The translations under genes were made by a program, and so were the position numbers. From assembly GCA_964444685.1 (NCBI GenBank), contig CAYUIG010000031.1, positions 1 through 41,331 on the forward strand: 41,331 nt of DNA. Direction: 5' to 3'. Of the stretch, positions 31,349-38,380 are shown in pieces. Position 1 is the stretch's first letter; each line of letters opens with the position of its first letter. Below the pieces are notes generated by a model. The model was not told the DNA's origin, searched no databases, and worked only from the letters and a program-made list of their open reading frames with translations. This DNA comes from CAYUIG01 sp964444685 (GTDB lineage: Bacteria; Gemmatimonadota; Gemmatimonadetes; Longimicrobiales; RSA9).

Positions 31349-33028
31349 CTAGGCGGCAGCCGGGCGATCGGTGGCGCTTAGCAGAACGCCCACGATCACG
31401 ACCACGACGGCGCCGATGACGTTGTGCCAGAGGAACGATACCGACGGGGCGCCGAAGTTGACCGCGGCCACCGATGCCATGCCGGCGATCAGTCCCCAGA
31501 ACGCGCCACGCGGGCGGGCGGAGGGGATCATGGCGAGCAGGAATACGCCGAGGATGGAGCCGTAGAAGAACGAACCGAAGCGGTTCACGACTTCGATCAG
31601 CGAACCCAGCGCGACCGCGTACAGCGCGACGACGCACCCGAACACGCCCCAGAACAGTGTGGCCAGCTTGGAGACGGTGAGGTAGTGCGCGTCGGAGGCC
31701 TGCGGGCGGATGCGTCGCCGGTAGAAGTCGATGACGGTGGCGGTGGACAGCGAGTTCAGCTCGGCCGCGATGCTGGACATGGCCGCGGCCAGCACGGCGG
31801 CGATGAAGATGCCGGTGAGTCCGATCGGCAGCTCCTCGAGCACGAAGCGCGGGATGATGTAGTTGACGTCGCGCGGGTTCTCGCCCGTGACCTCTTCGGC
31901 GAGTGCCAGCGCCCGCGTACGCACGCCTTCGGTGGCGGCGTTGGCGGAGCGGAACTCGTCGAGTGCGGCGTCGATGTCGCCGCCGGATTCGCGCGCGGCG
32001 GCCACACCGGACGCTGCGGCGCGGCGGCGCTCGAGGGCGTCGCGGTACTCGGTCTGGAGCGCTTCGTACTGCGGCCCCGCGTCCGTCGCCACGGCGGACT
32101 CGTGCGCCTGGTTGAACAGCATGGGCGGCGCGCTGAAGACGTAGTATACGAACACGAGTACGCCGACGAGCAGCACGAGCGCCTGGAGCGGGATCTTCCA
32201 GTACGCGCTCATGAGGAGCGAGCTGCGCGCGGCGTCCACCGACTTCGACGTGAGGTAGCGCTGCACCTGGCTCTGGTCGGTGCCGAAGTACGACATCATG
32301 AGGAACGTGCCGCCGATCAGGCCGGACCAGAACGTGTACGTCTCGTTGATGTTGAAGCTGAAGTCGAAGGTGCGCAGCCGGCCGGTGCCGCCGGCGATGG
32401 TCAGCGCGTCGCCGACGCCGACGCCGCCCGGCAGGTTGAGCACGAGCACGGCGACGATGGCGATGAGCGCGAAGACGATGAGGACCATCTGCTTCACGTC
32501 CACCCACGTGACCGCCTGCACGCCGCCGATCATGGTGTAGAGGACCGTAGGCAGGCCAATCAGCGCGACGGTCATGAGCAGCGGCCAGCCGAAGATCGCG
32601 GAGAACACGATCGCGGGCGCGGAGATGATCACGCCCACGGCCATACCGCGCGACAGCAGGAACAGGAACGCCGTGAGCGTGCGCGTGCGCGCGTCGAACC
32701 TGCGCTCGAGGAACTCGTACGCGGTGAACACGCCCGAGCGGTACAGGAACGGCACGATGGTGAGCGTGAGGATGATCATGGCGAGCGGCAGTCCGAAATA
32801 GAACTGCACGAAGCGCATGCCATCCGTCGCGCCCTGGCCGGTGGTGCCGATCATGGTGACCGCGCTGAGCTGCGTGGCCATGACCGAGAGGCCGACGGCC
32901 CACCACGGGATGCTGCGACCGGCGAGGAAGTAGCCTTCGATTTCGTGGGTGCCGCGCGAGCGACGGATCCCGTCCCAGATGACGTAGACGAGATAGACGC
33001 CGACGATGGCCCAGTTCAGCCAGTGCAT
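31349..33028 (-). CDS. Sodium:solute symporter (SSS family)
   Basis: A 559-residue inner-membrane symporter of the LeuT-fold SSF family. Seen are YFLAGRSIPWWAVGLSVMATQLSAVTMIG (TM1-2 region), GGVQAVTWVDVKQM, SYFGTDQSQVQRYLTSKS (the SSF signature), and a C-terminal set of helices. Between the signature and the later helices sits a charged, helical insertion of about 70 residues (TDAGPQYEALQTEYRDALE through ALAEEVTGENPRD), longer than in common SSF proteins. ATG 33028 starts 1 nt after the stop of the 42-residue membrane protein. The solute is unknown. Confidence 0.9.
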   Translation of the reverse strand: MHWLNWAIVGVYLVYVIWDGIRRSRGTHEIEGYFLAGRSIPWWAVGLSVMATQLSAVTMIGTTGQGATDGMRFVQFYFGLPLAMIILTLTIVPFLYRSGVFTAYEFLERRFDARTRTLTAFLFLLSRGMAVGVIISAPAIVFSAIFGWPLLMTVALIGLPTVLYTMIGGVQAVTWVDVKQMVLIVFALIAIVAVLVLNLPGGVGVGDALTIAGGTGRLRTFDFSFNINETYTFWSGLIGGTFLMMSYFGTDQSQVQRYLTSKSVDAARSSLLMSAYWKIPLQALVLLVGVLVFVYYVFSAPPMLFNQAHESAVATDAGPQYEALQTEYRDALERRRAAASGVAAARESGGDIDAALDEFRSANAATEGVRTRALALAEEVTGENPRDVNYIIPRFVLEELPIGLTGIFIAAVLAAAMSSIAAELNSLSTATVIDFYRRRIRPQASDAHYLTVSKLATLFWGVFGCVVALYAVALGSLIEVVNRFGSFFYGSILGVFLLAMIPSARPRGAFWGLIAGMASVAAVNFGAPSVSFLWHNVIGAVVVVIVGVLLSATDRPAAA

Positions 33029-33029
33029 G

Positions 33030-33158
33030 TCAGCGGGTGAACGCGCTCTGGAGCGCCCACAGCAGGAGCAGGGCCGCCGCCTGGGAGATCAGCACGCGCA
33101 CGTACGCCGCGCGCAGGCGCGCACGCTCTTCGCGCGAGTCGATCGTCGTTTCCGTCAT
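33030..33158 (-). CDS. Small single-pass membrane protein (42 aa) coupled to SSS symporter
   Basis: A 42-residue protein. The N-terminus is charged (MTETTIDSREERARLRAAYV), followed by one membrane helix (VLISQAAALLLLWALQSAF) and TR. ATG 33158 overlaps the aconitase stop by 4 bp (ATGA), and its own stop lies 1 nt before the symporter ATG, so it bridges the two by coupled translation. Position and size resemble small companion subunits of some symporters. That is inference; the family is not recognised. Confidence 0.75.
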   Translation of the reverse strand: MTETTIDSREERARLRAAYVRVLISQAAALLLLWALQSAFTR

Positions 33159-35383
33159 GCGCCCGCGGTCTCGAGCTGCGGAATCGGTGTGCCCGGCGTC
33201 CACGACACGACGTATCCCGCCACGGCCGACGCGGCCACCGCGTACGGCGAGGCGAGGTAGAGTCTGCCGGGGCCGGAGCGGCCGGGGAAGTTGCGGTTCT
33301 GCGAGCTGATGGTGACCTCGTCAGGAGACGCGCTGGTGCCGGGACCCGCGGCAATGCACGCGCCGCAGCCCGGCTCGATGAACTCGGCACCCATGCGCTC
33401 GAAGAGTGCAAGGTAGCCGCTCTCCTCACAATACTGCCGCACCTCCTGCGAGCCGCACTGGATGAACATCTTCACGTCCGGATGCACGCGCAGTCCCTGC
33501 GCCTCGGCCGCGCGCAGCACCGTCGCGTACATGTCCATGTCTTCCTTCTTGCCCGCGGTGCACGAGCCCGCATACGCCACATCGATGCGCACGGGCTCGT
33601 CGCCGAGCTCGTCGATGTACAGGCCGTTGCCGGGGTCGCCCGGGAGCGCCACCATCGGACGCAGCGACGCCGCGTCGATCTCGATCACCTTCACGTACTC
33701 GGCATCCGGATCGGACGCGAGCCCTGCGCACAGCGCTTCCGCGCGCGCGCGCTCCATGCCGCGTTCGGCGACGAGGTACTCGACCGTGCGCGCATCGGGC
33801 GCGACGATGCCGGTGAACGCACCGACCTCCGCGGCCATGTTCGTCATCGTGGCGCGCTCGTCCACACTCAGCGCCTCCACCGCCTCGCCGGCATACTCGA
33901 TGATCTGCCCGATCGCGTGGCCATCGCGGATGTACGGGTGGCGCAGGATCTCCAGCATGAAGTCCTTCGCCGTGACGTTCTCCGGCTTGCGGCCGCGTAC
34001 GATCACCTTGAACGACGGCGGCACGGAGACGCGCACGTCCTTCGTGATCCACGAGTTGAAGATCGCGGTGGTGCCGACGCCGAACGCGATGCAGCCGACG
34101 GCGCCCGAGTGCGGCGTGTGCGAGTCGGTGCCGACGATGAGCTGCCCGGGCTCGGCGTAGGACTCGAGCACCTTCGAGTGGCAGATGGCCTCGGATCCGA
34201 GGCGCGCGCCGAGACGTTCGCCGTAGAGGCGGATGCCCTGCTTCGCCGCGAACTCGCGCTGCTTCACCTCGAGCTGCCGCGCCACGTCGAGCAGCCCGAG
34301 CTGCACGCGCTCCTGCGGCATCACCTGGTGCAGGTAGGTGAGGTGGTCGCGGAACATGAGGATCGAGTCCGGATCCGTGACGCGCGCGTCGCCGCCGAGC
34401 TTCTCCTCGAAGAAGATCGCGGCCATCGGCGTCACGTACTCGTGCGAGAAGCGCAGGTCGGTGCGCACGAAGCCGCTGTCCCCCGGCTGCACCCAGGGCA
34501 CGCCGAACTTCCCGTGCGCCGCGTCCACGACCCAGTTCGCGGCGAAGATCTTCTCCGCGATCGTCATCGGTCGCCGGCGCGTCGCGCGCGGGCGCGGTCC
34601 ATCGGGCGGCGGCTCGTTCGAGGGCGCGGATGTCGCTGCCACCTGGAGCGCCGCGTCCTCGGGCGTCCAGCGGTCGGGGTGCGGGTCGCCGCCTGCACCT
34701 CTCAGGCGACGCACCACGTCCGGGTCACCGGTGTCGGGTTCCACTGCACCGGCCGCTTCGAGCTGCGACGTGACCGGCGGGAGCGACACCTTCCCCTGGA
34801 GCCGCGCGACGTTGTACTCGAACAGTCCGCCGTACTCGATGATCTCGCGCGTGATCGGATCGACGCCTGCCGTGAACTCCGAGAGCTCGATCTCCTCGCC
34901 GGCGCGGATGCGGTCGATCAGCGAGAAGTCGGTCGATGTGAGGATGCCGAGGTTCTGGCAGTTCTCGTTGTAGATGCGCTCGATGTTCTCCGCGATCACG
35001 ACACGGATGCCGGCCATCATCTCCGCATACGGCGACTGCTCGCGCGAGCTGCCCTTGCCCCGCCGCTTGCCGGAGACCGAGCAGACGAATCCGCCCCTGC
35101 GCACGCTGCCGCGCGTGACCGGGAACTCGCCGCCCGCGCGCAGGCCGAGGTACGGGAAGTCACCCAGCGTTTCGTCGAAGTAGTAGCAGATGTACGCGGG
35201 AGTGATCTCGTCCGTGGAGATCTGGTCGCGCAGCCCCGCGCGCAGCGCCTCGTCCACGCCGATGTCCTCGCCGTCGAGCTGGCGGCGCACGAGGTTCTCG
35301 TCATCGACGAGGAAGAGGACTCGGCCGTCGAAGCGGAGGCGTGGGGGGCGCTTGGTTACCTGTATGTCCCGCAGATTCGTCAT
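33155..35383 (-). CDS. Fused aconitase/3-isopropylmalate dehydratase, swivel domain first
   Basis: A 742-residue protein with unusual order. Residues about 18-205 are a LeuD/aconitase swivel domain (ISTDEITPA, SGKRRGKGSSREQSP, IYNENCQNLGILT). A proline/arginine-rich linker (about 206-272) follows. Residues 273-742 are a LeuC-like catalytic part that begins with the LeuC-like sequence MTIAEKIFAANWVVD. The latter has GTDSHTPHSG and the Fe-S ligands in YAGSCTAGKK and EPGCGACIA. It dehydrates and rehydrates a 2- or 3-hydroxy acid such as citrate, isopropylmalate or homocitrate; which one is not decidable. I chose ATG 35383; a heptad array lies 7 nt upstream and there is no good Shine-Dalgarno. 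It is the first gene of the operon with the 42-aa protein and symporter. Confidence 0.88.
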   Translation of the reverse strand: MTNLRDIQVTKRPPRLRFDGRVLFLVDDENLVRRQLDGEDIGVDEALRAGLRDQISTDEITPAYICYYFDETLGDFPYLGLRAGGEFPVTRGSVRRGGFVCSVSGKRRGKGSSREQSPYAEMMAGIRVVIAENIERIYNENCQNLGILTSTDFSLIDRIRAGEEIELSEFTAGVDPITREIIEYGGLFEYNVARLQGKVSLPPVTSQLEAAGAVEPDTGDPDVVRRLRGAGGDPHPDRWTPEDAALQVAATSAPSNEPPPDGPRPRATRRRPMTIAEKIFAANWVVDAAHGKFGVPWVQPGDSGFVRTDLRFSHEYVTPMAAIFFEEKLGGDARVTDPDSILMFRDHLTYLHQVMPQERVQLGLLDVARQLEVKQREFAAKQGIRLYGERLGARLGSEAICHSKVLESYAEPGQLIVGTDSHTPHSGAVGCIAFGVGTTAIFNSWITKDVRVSVPPSFKVIVRGRKPENVTAKDFMLEILRHPYIRDGHAIGQIIEYAGEAVEALSVDERATMTNMAAEVGAFTGIVAPDARTVEYLVAERGMERARAEALCAGLASDPDAEYVKVIEIDAASLRPMVALPGDPGNGLYIDELGDEPVRIDVAYAGSCTAGKKEDMDMYATVLRAAEAQGLRVHPDVKMFIQCGSQEVRQYCEESGYLALFERMGAEFIEPGCGACIAAGPGTSASPDEVTISSQNRNFPGRSGPGRLYLASPYAVAASAVAGYVVSWTPGTPIPQLETAGA

Positions 35384-35390
35384 CTCGTCA

Positions 35391-35513
35391 GGGTCTGGTG
35401 TCTGGTGTCTGGAGTCTGGTGCATGGTTTCCGCTGCCGAGGCGACGCGGCCGGGTCCCGGCGCCGAACCGCCGACAACCAGAAACCAGACCCCAGACTCC
35501 AGACCCCAGACTC
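35391..35513. repeat. Heptad repeat island C: inverted arms upstream of aconitase start
   Basis: The left arm 35391-35420 (GTCTGGN units) and right arm 35476-35513 (CCAGANN units) are inverted relative to each other around a GC-rich centre of about 46 bp. The left arm lies 7 nt before the aconitase ATG, in its leader. Confidence 0.9.
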
Positions 35514-35550
35514 GTTGAATGGACGGCCGCAGGCAAGCCCGGACAAGCAA

Positions 35551-35579
35551 AACGGCCGGGGCAGATCACCCCGGCCGTT
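35551..35579 (-). terminator. Rho-independent terminator of the cupredoxin operon
   Basis: An 11-bp stem (AACGGCCGGGG with CCCCGGCCGTT) closes a 7-nt loop. Read on the minus strand it is followed by TTGCTT after the stem. It lies just after the acidic lipoprotein gene (stop at 35604). Confidence 0.85.
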
Positions 35580-35603
35580 CATTCCGTGCGCAACACCGTC
35601 AGC

Positions 35604-35837
35604 CTAGCGATTCACACCGGACGTGTCGTCATCCGTGGTATCGATCTCGATCGTCGGGACCGTCACGGTGTCACGGTTGATGTCCACGTCGGGGGCATCG
35701 ATGTCGTACTCGGGCAGGTTGCCGCCCTCGACGTCCACGGTCGGCAGCTCGCCCTCTTCCGTCTGATCGATGTCGCAGGCGGCGATGCCGAACGCCAGGG
35801 CCGGTGCCGCCAGCAGTGCGAGAATTCGGGTCCTCAT
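35604..35837 (-). CDS. Small acidic lipoprotein
   Basis: A 77-residue protein. Its signal ILALLAAPALAFGIAAC contains a lipobox cysteine (Cys21). The short mature part is rich in Asp, Thr and Val (LPEYDIDAPDVDINRDTVTVPTIEIDTTDDD), with an alternating pattern that could bind cations or be unfolded. ATG 35837 has GGAG 7 nt upstream and lies 18 bp after the cupredoxin stop. It is the third gene of the copper-protein operon, closed by the terminator at 35551. Function unknown; no family recognised. Confidence 0.82.
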   Translation of the reverse strand: MRTRILALLAAPALAFGIAACDIDQTEEGELPTVDVEGGNLPEYDIDAPDVDINRDTVTVPTIEIDTTDDDTSGVNR

Positions 35838-35855
35838 GCGCTACTCCTGTTCGTT

Positions 35856-36335
35856 TCATCCGGGCTTTCGCCTGCTCTGTACAGGGGCAGGAACCGTGCC
35901 CGCAGAAGCCGAAACGCGGATCTCTCCGCGCATGAACGGATGCGGCACGCAGAAGTACGGGAACGTGCCCGTCTGATCGAAGCGAAACTCGAAGATGTCG
36001 CCGCGCACGAGCGGGCCCGAGCCCCAGACGTCATCGTCCGATGTCGTGGTGTGCGCTTCGGCGCCCGCGTCCTCGCAGTTGATCCACGTGACGGTGGTGC
36101 CGGGCTCGACGGTGAGCGTGTCGGGCGAATACTCGAAGCCGCGGATCGTGACGTACGCGCGATTCGGTCCGAGCGCTTCGAGCGGTACGACGCACAGCGC
36201 ATCGCCATCGGGGCCTGCGACGCCGTTGCGCTCGCTGAAGCATGCGGCCACCAGGGCCAGTATAAGGAACGTGAGCGAGCGACGGAGTCTGGAGTCTGGG
36301 GTCTGGAGTCTGGAGTCTGGTTTACGGCGGGTCAT
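35856..36335 (-). CDS. Cupredoxin-domain lipoprotein (plastocyanin/azurin-like)
   Basis: A 159-residue extracytoplasmic type-1 copper protein. Lipobox: LALVAAC. The cupredoxin domain has FEYSPDTLTVEPGTTVTWINCED, His in AEAHTTTSDDD, and the Cys-His-Met set in FPYFCVPHPFMRGEIRV, so all four type-1 ligands are visible. It should carry electrons or copper in the periplasm. ATG 36335 overlaps the stop of the upstream gene (ATGA). Codons 6-17 are written in the heptad repeat at 36285-36319; no alternative start exists between the repeat and the hydrophobic core, so the repeat is coding. Confidence 0.9.
   Translation of the reverse strand: MTRRKPDSRLQTPDSRLRRSLTFLILALVAACFSERNGVAGPDGDALCVVPLEALGPNRAYVTIRGFEYSPDTLTVEPGTTVTWINCEDAGAEAHTTTSDDDVWGSGPLVRGDIFEFRFDQTGTFPYFCVPHPFMRGEIRVSASAGTVPAPVQSRRKPG
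36285..36319. repeat. Heptad repeat array D (5 units, inside signal-peptide coding sequence)
   Basis: Plus strand: GAGTCTG, GAGTCTG, GGGTCTG, GAGTCTG, GAGTCTG. It occupies codons 6-17 of the cupredoxin gene, the same codon interval as array A in its gene, but the repeat is in the opposite orientation relative to coding. Confidence 0.9.
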
Positions 36336-37375
36336 GGGCGGCCCCCTGTGACCGTCACGCGTGCACGCATGAACGGGTGTGGTGTGCAGACGATGTCGTA
36401 CGTGCCTGCGTCCGTGAACGTGCGCGCCCAGCTCTGATTCGGTCCGATGGACGGGGACGTCCAGCTGCCATCCGCGGCGGTCACGGTGTGCGCGACCTGG
36501 TCGCGGTTCGTCCACACGACCGTCGTGCCGCGTGCGATCTCGAGCGACGCGGGACGGAACGCGAGCGACTGCATGTCGGCGTGCACCGTGTCGCCGCGCA
36601 GCGGCGTCATCGGCACCGGTTCCACGACCGGCCGGCCCGGATCACCGCCGCCGAAGTAGCGTGCGGGAGTGAAGGGAACGGTGAACTCGAAGCCCCAGCG
36701 AATCTCGTCGGCGCCGCGGGAGGCGCCCTGAAGCGTCGCCGTGTTCGTGTTCGTGGCTTGCAACGAGAATGAGTGGGGCGTGTACGGGATGCCGATCTGG
36801 ATCGCGGCGCCCCATGCCACCTCCTCGTTGTCCTCGCGTTCGAGGAGTGTGGCCGCATCGGCGGCGAGCGCGAGCCACGGCCGCAGCCTCACGATGAGAC
36901 CACCGGCGACGGCGAACCGGGCCGAGTCGCCGGCGTACGCGGAGAACGCGCGCCCGGCGAGCAGTGCGCGCACGGGGCCGAACCGGTGCGCGGCGCCCAC
37001 TTCGGCATCGAAGCTCTCCGCGGTGTGGTTGTAGCCGGCCTGCACCGCGACCTCGAGCGGTCCGCGCAGCGGCGCGCCGCGTGCGAAGAACTCCCACTCA
37101 TTGGGCAGACCGGGCACGAGGTCGGAGCGGGTGGCATAGTGTACGCCGGCGAGGAGCGCGTCGACGGGCGACCCGGCGAGCAGGAAGGTCGGCCGGTTCA
37201 CGACCTGGCGTGCAGGTGGCCCGCTCTGATTGAAGCGGTGGAGGAAGTTGAAGTGCAGAGTGGCCGGAGGTCCGGTCCAGCCGCCCGCCATGTTCGGCGT
37301 CCGCTCCATCACCGACTGCGCCGTCACGGGGACGGCAGCAACGGCAAGGGCAATGACCATGAAGAGGTGTCGCAT
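36332..37375 (-). CDS. Beta-barrel-like protein fused to a C-terminal cupredoxin domain
   Basis: A 347-residue exported protein with signal MRHLFMVIALAVAAVPVTAQ. Residues about 25-240 show alternating strands typical of an outer-membrane barrel (LHFNFLHRFNQSG, LLAGVHYATRSDLVPG, LEVAVQAGYNHTAESF, AAIQIGIPYTPHSFSLQATN), somewhat like DUF5777. A proline-rich hinge (PVVEPVPMTPL) leads to a cupredoxin domain (about 260-343) with FRPASLEIARGTTVVWTN, His in VAHTVTAADG and Cys-His-Met in YDIVCTPHPFM. ATG 37375 has GGGAG 4 nt upstream. It is the first gene of the copper operon, and its start overlaps the start of the divergent gene. Barrel assignment is moderate, cupredoxin strong. Confidence 0.82.
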   Translation of the reverse strand: MRHLFMVIALAVAAVPVTAQSVMERTPNMAGGWTGPPATLHFNFLHRFNQSGPPARQVVNRPTFLLAGSPVDALLAGVHYATRSDLVPGLPNEWEFFARGAPLRGPLEVAVQAGYNHTAESFDAEVGAAHRFGPVRALLAGRAFSAYAGDSARFAVAGGLIVRLRPWLALAADAATLLEREDNEEVAWGAAIQIGIPYTPHSFSLQATNTNTATLQGASRGADEIRWGFEFTVPFTPARYFGGGDPGRPVVEPVPMTPLRGDTVHADMQSLAFRPASLEIARGTTVVWTNRDQVAHTVTAADGSWTSPSIGPNQSWARTFTDAGTYDIVCTPHPFMRARVTVTGGRP

Positions 37376-37384
37376 GAGGCTCCC
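37363..37384. promoter_or_regulatory. Overlapping divergent starts with reciprocal ribosome sites
   Basis: CATG at 37373-37376 holds both start codons: ATG on plus at 37374 and ATG on minus at 37375. The plus gene's site AGAGGT (37363-37368) lies in the first codons of the minus gene, and the minus gene's site GGGAG (37384-37380) lies in the first codons of the plus gene. Promoters must therefore lie within the opposing coding sequences. Confidence 0.8.
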
Positions 37385-37937
37385 GATCGGAGGGATCGTG
37401 ATCCTGCTCGTGTTCGCCTGCGTCGATGCGCCGGCGCCGGACGTTGCGCCGGACAGCACGGCGGGCCCGCCGCCGCCACCGGCCGCGCCGCCCGCAGATG
37501 CGGACGAGGGGTGGACGCGAGGTCCGGTGAACGGCGGGGGCAACGCCGCTGGAGCTGCGGTGCTCGTGGCCGTGCGCACCGCCGCACACGAAGGCTTCGA
37601 CCGCATCGTCTTCGAATTCGAGGGCGGCGTTCCCGGATACCGTATCGCCTGGCTCGACGAGCCGCCCATCCAGTGCGGCTCCGGCAACACGATCGAGCAC
37701 GCCGGCGCGAGTGCCCTCGAGATCCACTTCGAGCCGGCGCACGCCCACACCGACGAAGGCCGGCCCACCGTACAGGAACGCGCACGACGCCCCGGACTCG
37801 ACACTGTGCTCTCCCTCGACCTCGTCTGTGACTTCGAGGGCCAGGTCGACTGGATTGCGGGTGGACCCACCCGGCGCCCGTTGCGGGCGAGCACGCTCAC
37901 GGACCCCGCACGTGTGGTCCTGGACCTTCAGCACTGA
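37374..37937 (+). CDS. AMIN-like-domain lipoprotein
   Basis: A 187-residue lipoprotein. Signal MRLPIGGIVILLVFAC has a lipobox cysteine (Cys16). After a Pro/Ala-rich spacer (GPPPPPAAPPADADEG), the AMIN-like domain reads GFDRIVFEFEGGVPGYRIAWLDE, VLSLDLVCDFEGQVDWIAGG and the family ending RASTLTDPARVVLDLQ. Related proteins sit at the cell envelope and may bind glycans. ATG 37374 has AGAGGT 5 nt upstream; earlier ATGs (37353, 37359) would only increase the overlap with the divergent gene. It is not in an operon on its own strand. Confidence 0.87.
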   Translation: MRLPIGGIVILLVFACVDAPAPDVAPDSTAGPPPPPAAPPADADEGWTRGPVNGGGNAAGAAVLVAVRTAAHEGFDRIVFEFEGGVPGYRIAWLDEPPIQCGSGNTIEHAGASALEIHFEPAHAHTDEGRPTVQERARRPGLDTVLSLDLVCDFEGQVDWIAGGPTRRPLRASTLTDPARVVLDLQH

Positions 37938-38041
37938 GCCAAGTTGCTTGCGTGCAATGCGTTGGACCTCGGGCCGCTCCGGACGGGCGTTGCGAATGCA
38001 CGTGAACGGGAACGAGCCAACGCAACGAAACGCTTGACTTT

Positions 38042-38096
38042 GGGACCCCGGTGGAAGCATCATGGCGCCGCCGCTAAAGGCAGTCGGCGCGGTCCC
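38042..38096. other. Nested inverted repeats in the 443-bp gap before the Ig-like lipoprotein
   Basis: GGGACC (38042-38047) pairs with GGTCCC (38091-38096), and GCGCCG (38065-38070) pairs with the adjacent CGGCGC (38085-38090). The left strand has a 17-nt bulge. It could be a structured leader or a weak terminator for the AMIN-like gene. No T-run follows. The rest of 37938-38380 holds no gene. Confidence 0.4.
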
Positions 38097-38129
38097 ACCG
38101 TCCCCCCGCGCTGAGCAGGCCGAATGTTC

Positions 38130-38158
38130 TTGACACCCCCCAGTGTCAACCGTAGCTT
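38130..38158 (+). promoter_or_regulatory. Candidate sigma-70-type promoter overlapping a palindrome
   Basis: A perfect -35 TTGACA (38130-38135), a 17-bp spacer and a weaker -10 TAGCTT (38153-38158). TTGACAC and GTGTCAA (38130-38136, 38143-38149) form a perfect 7-bp inverted repeat covering the -35, a possible operator. It is about 220 bp upstream of ATG 38381. Confidence 0.5.
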
Positions 38159-38380
38159 GGCCCGCTCGCGTCTGCCGAGTCGCAGGCGAGTTGTCGACAA
38201 GCGTTCGTATGTCCCGGGACAGCCGGGATGGGGCTGGATCGCCGTCCGTGGATCCTCCGGTAACCCCGTCCGGGCGCGTTCCGGTCTTCGCGTCCCTCGC
38301 GGACGCGAGCGTCATACGAGCCGGAGTCGACGGGAGCAGGAGGCAGCAAGATCCCAAACCACCCTAGGGAGGGAGTCAGC

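Noticed and set aside
31424..33040. Plus-strand open frame of 538 codons opposite the symporter
   Set aside because: Low-complexity Arg/Glu/His sequence and no ribosome site; a shadow of the minus-strand SSS gene.
33482..35518. Plus-strand open frame of 678 codons opposite the aconitase
   Set aside because: Shadow frame, His/Arg/Val-rich, without motifs, fully covered by a well-supported enzyme gene.
38042..38096. c-di-GMP or other known riboswitch
   Set aside because: I looked for GEMM, cobalamin, ZTP and fluoride consensus segments and found none that fit; only nested inverted repeats are reported.
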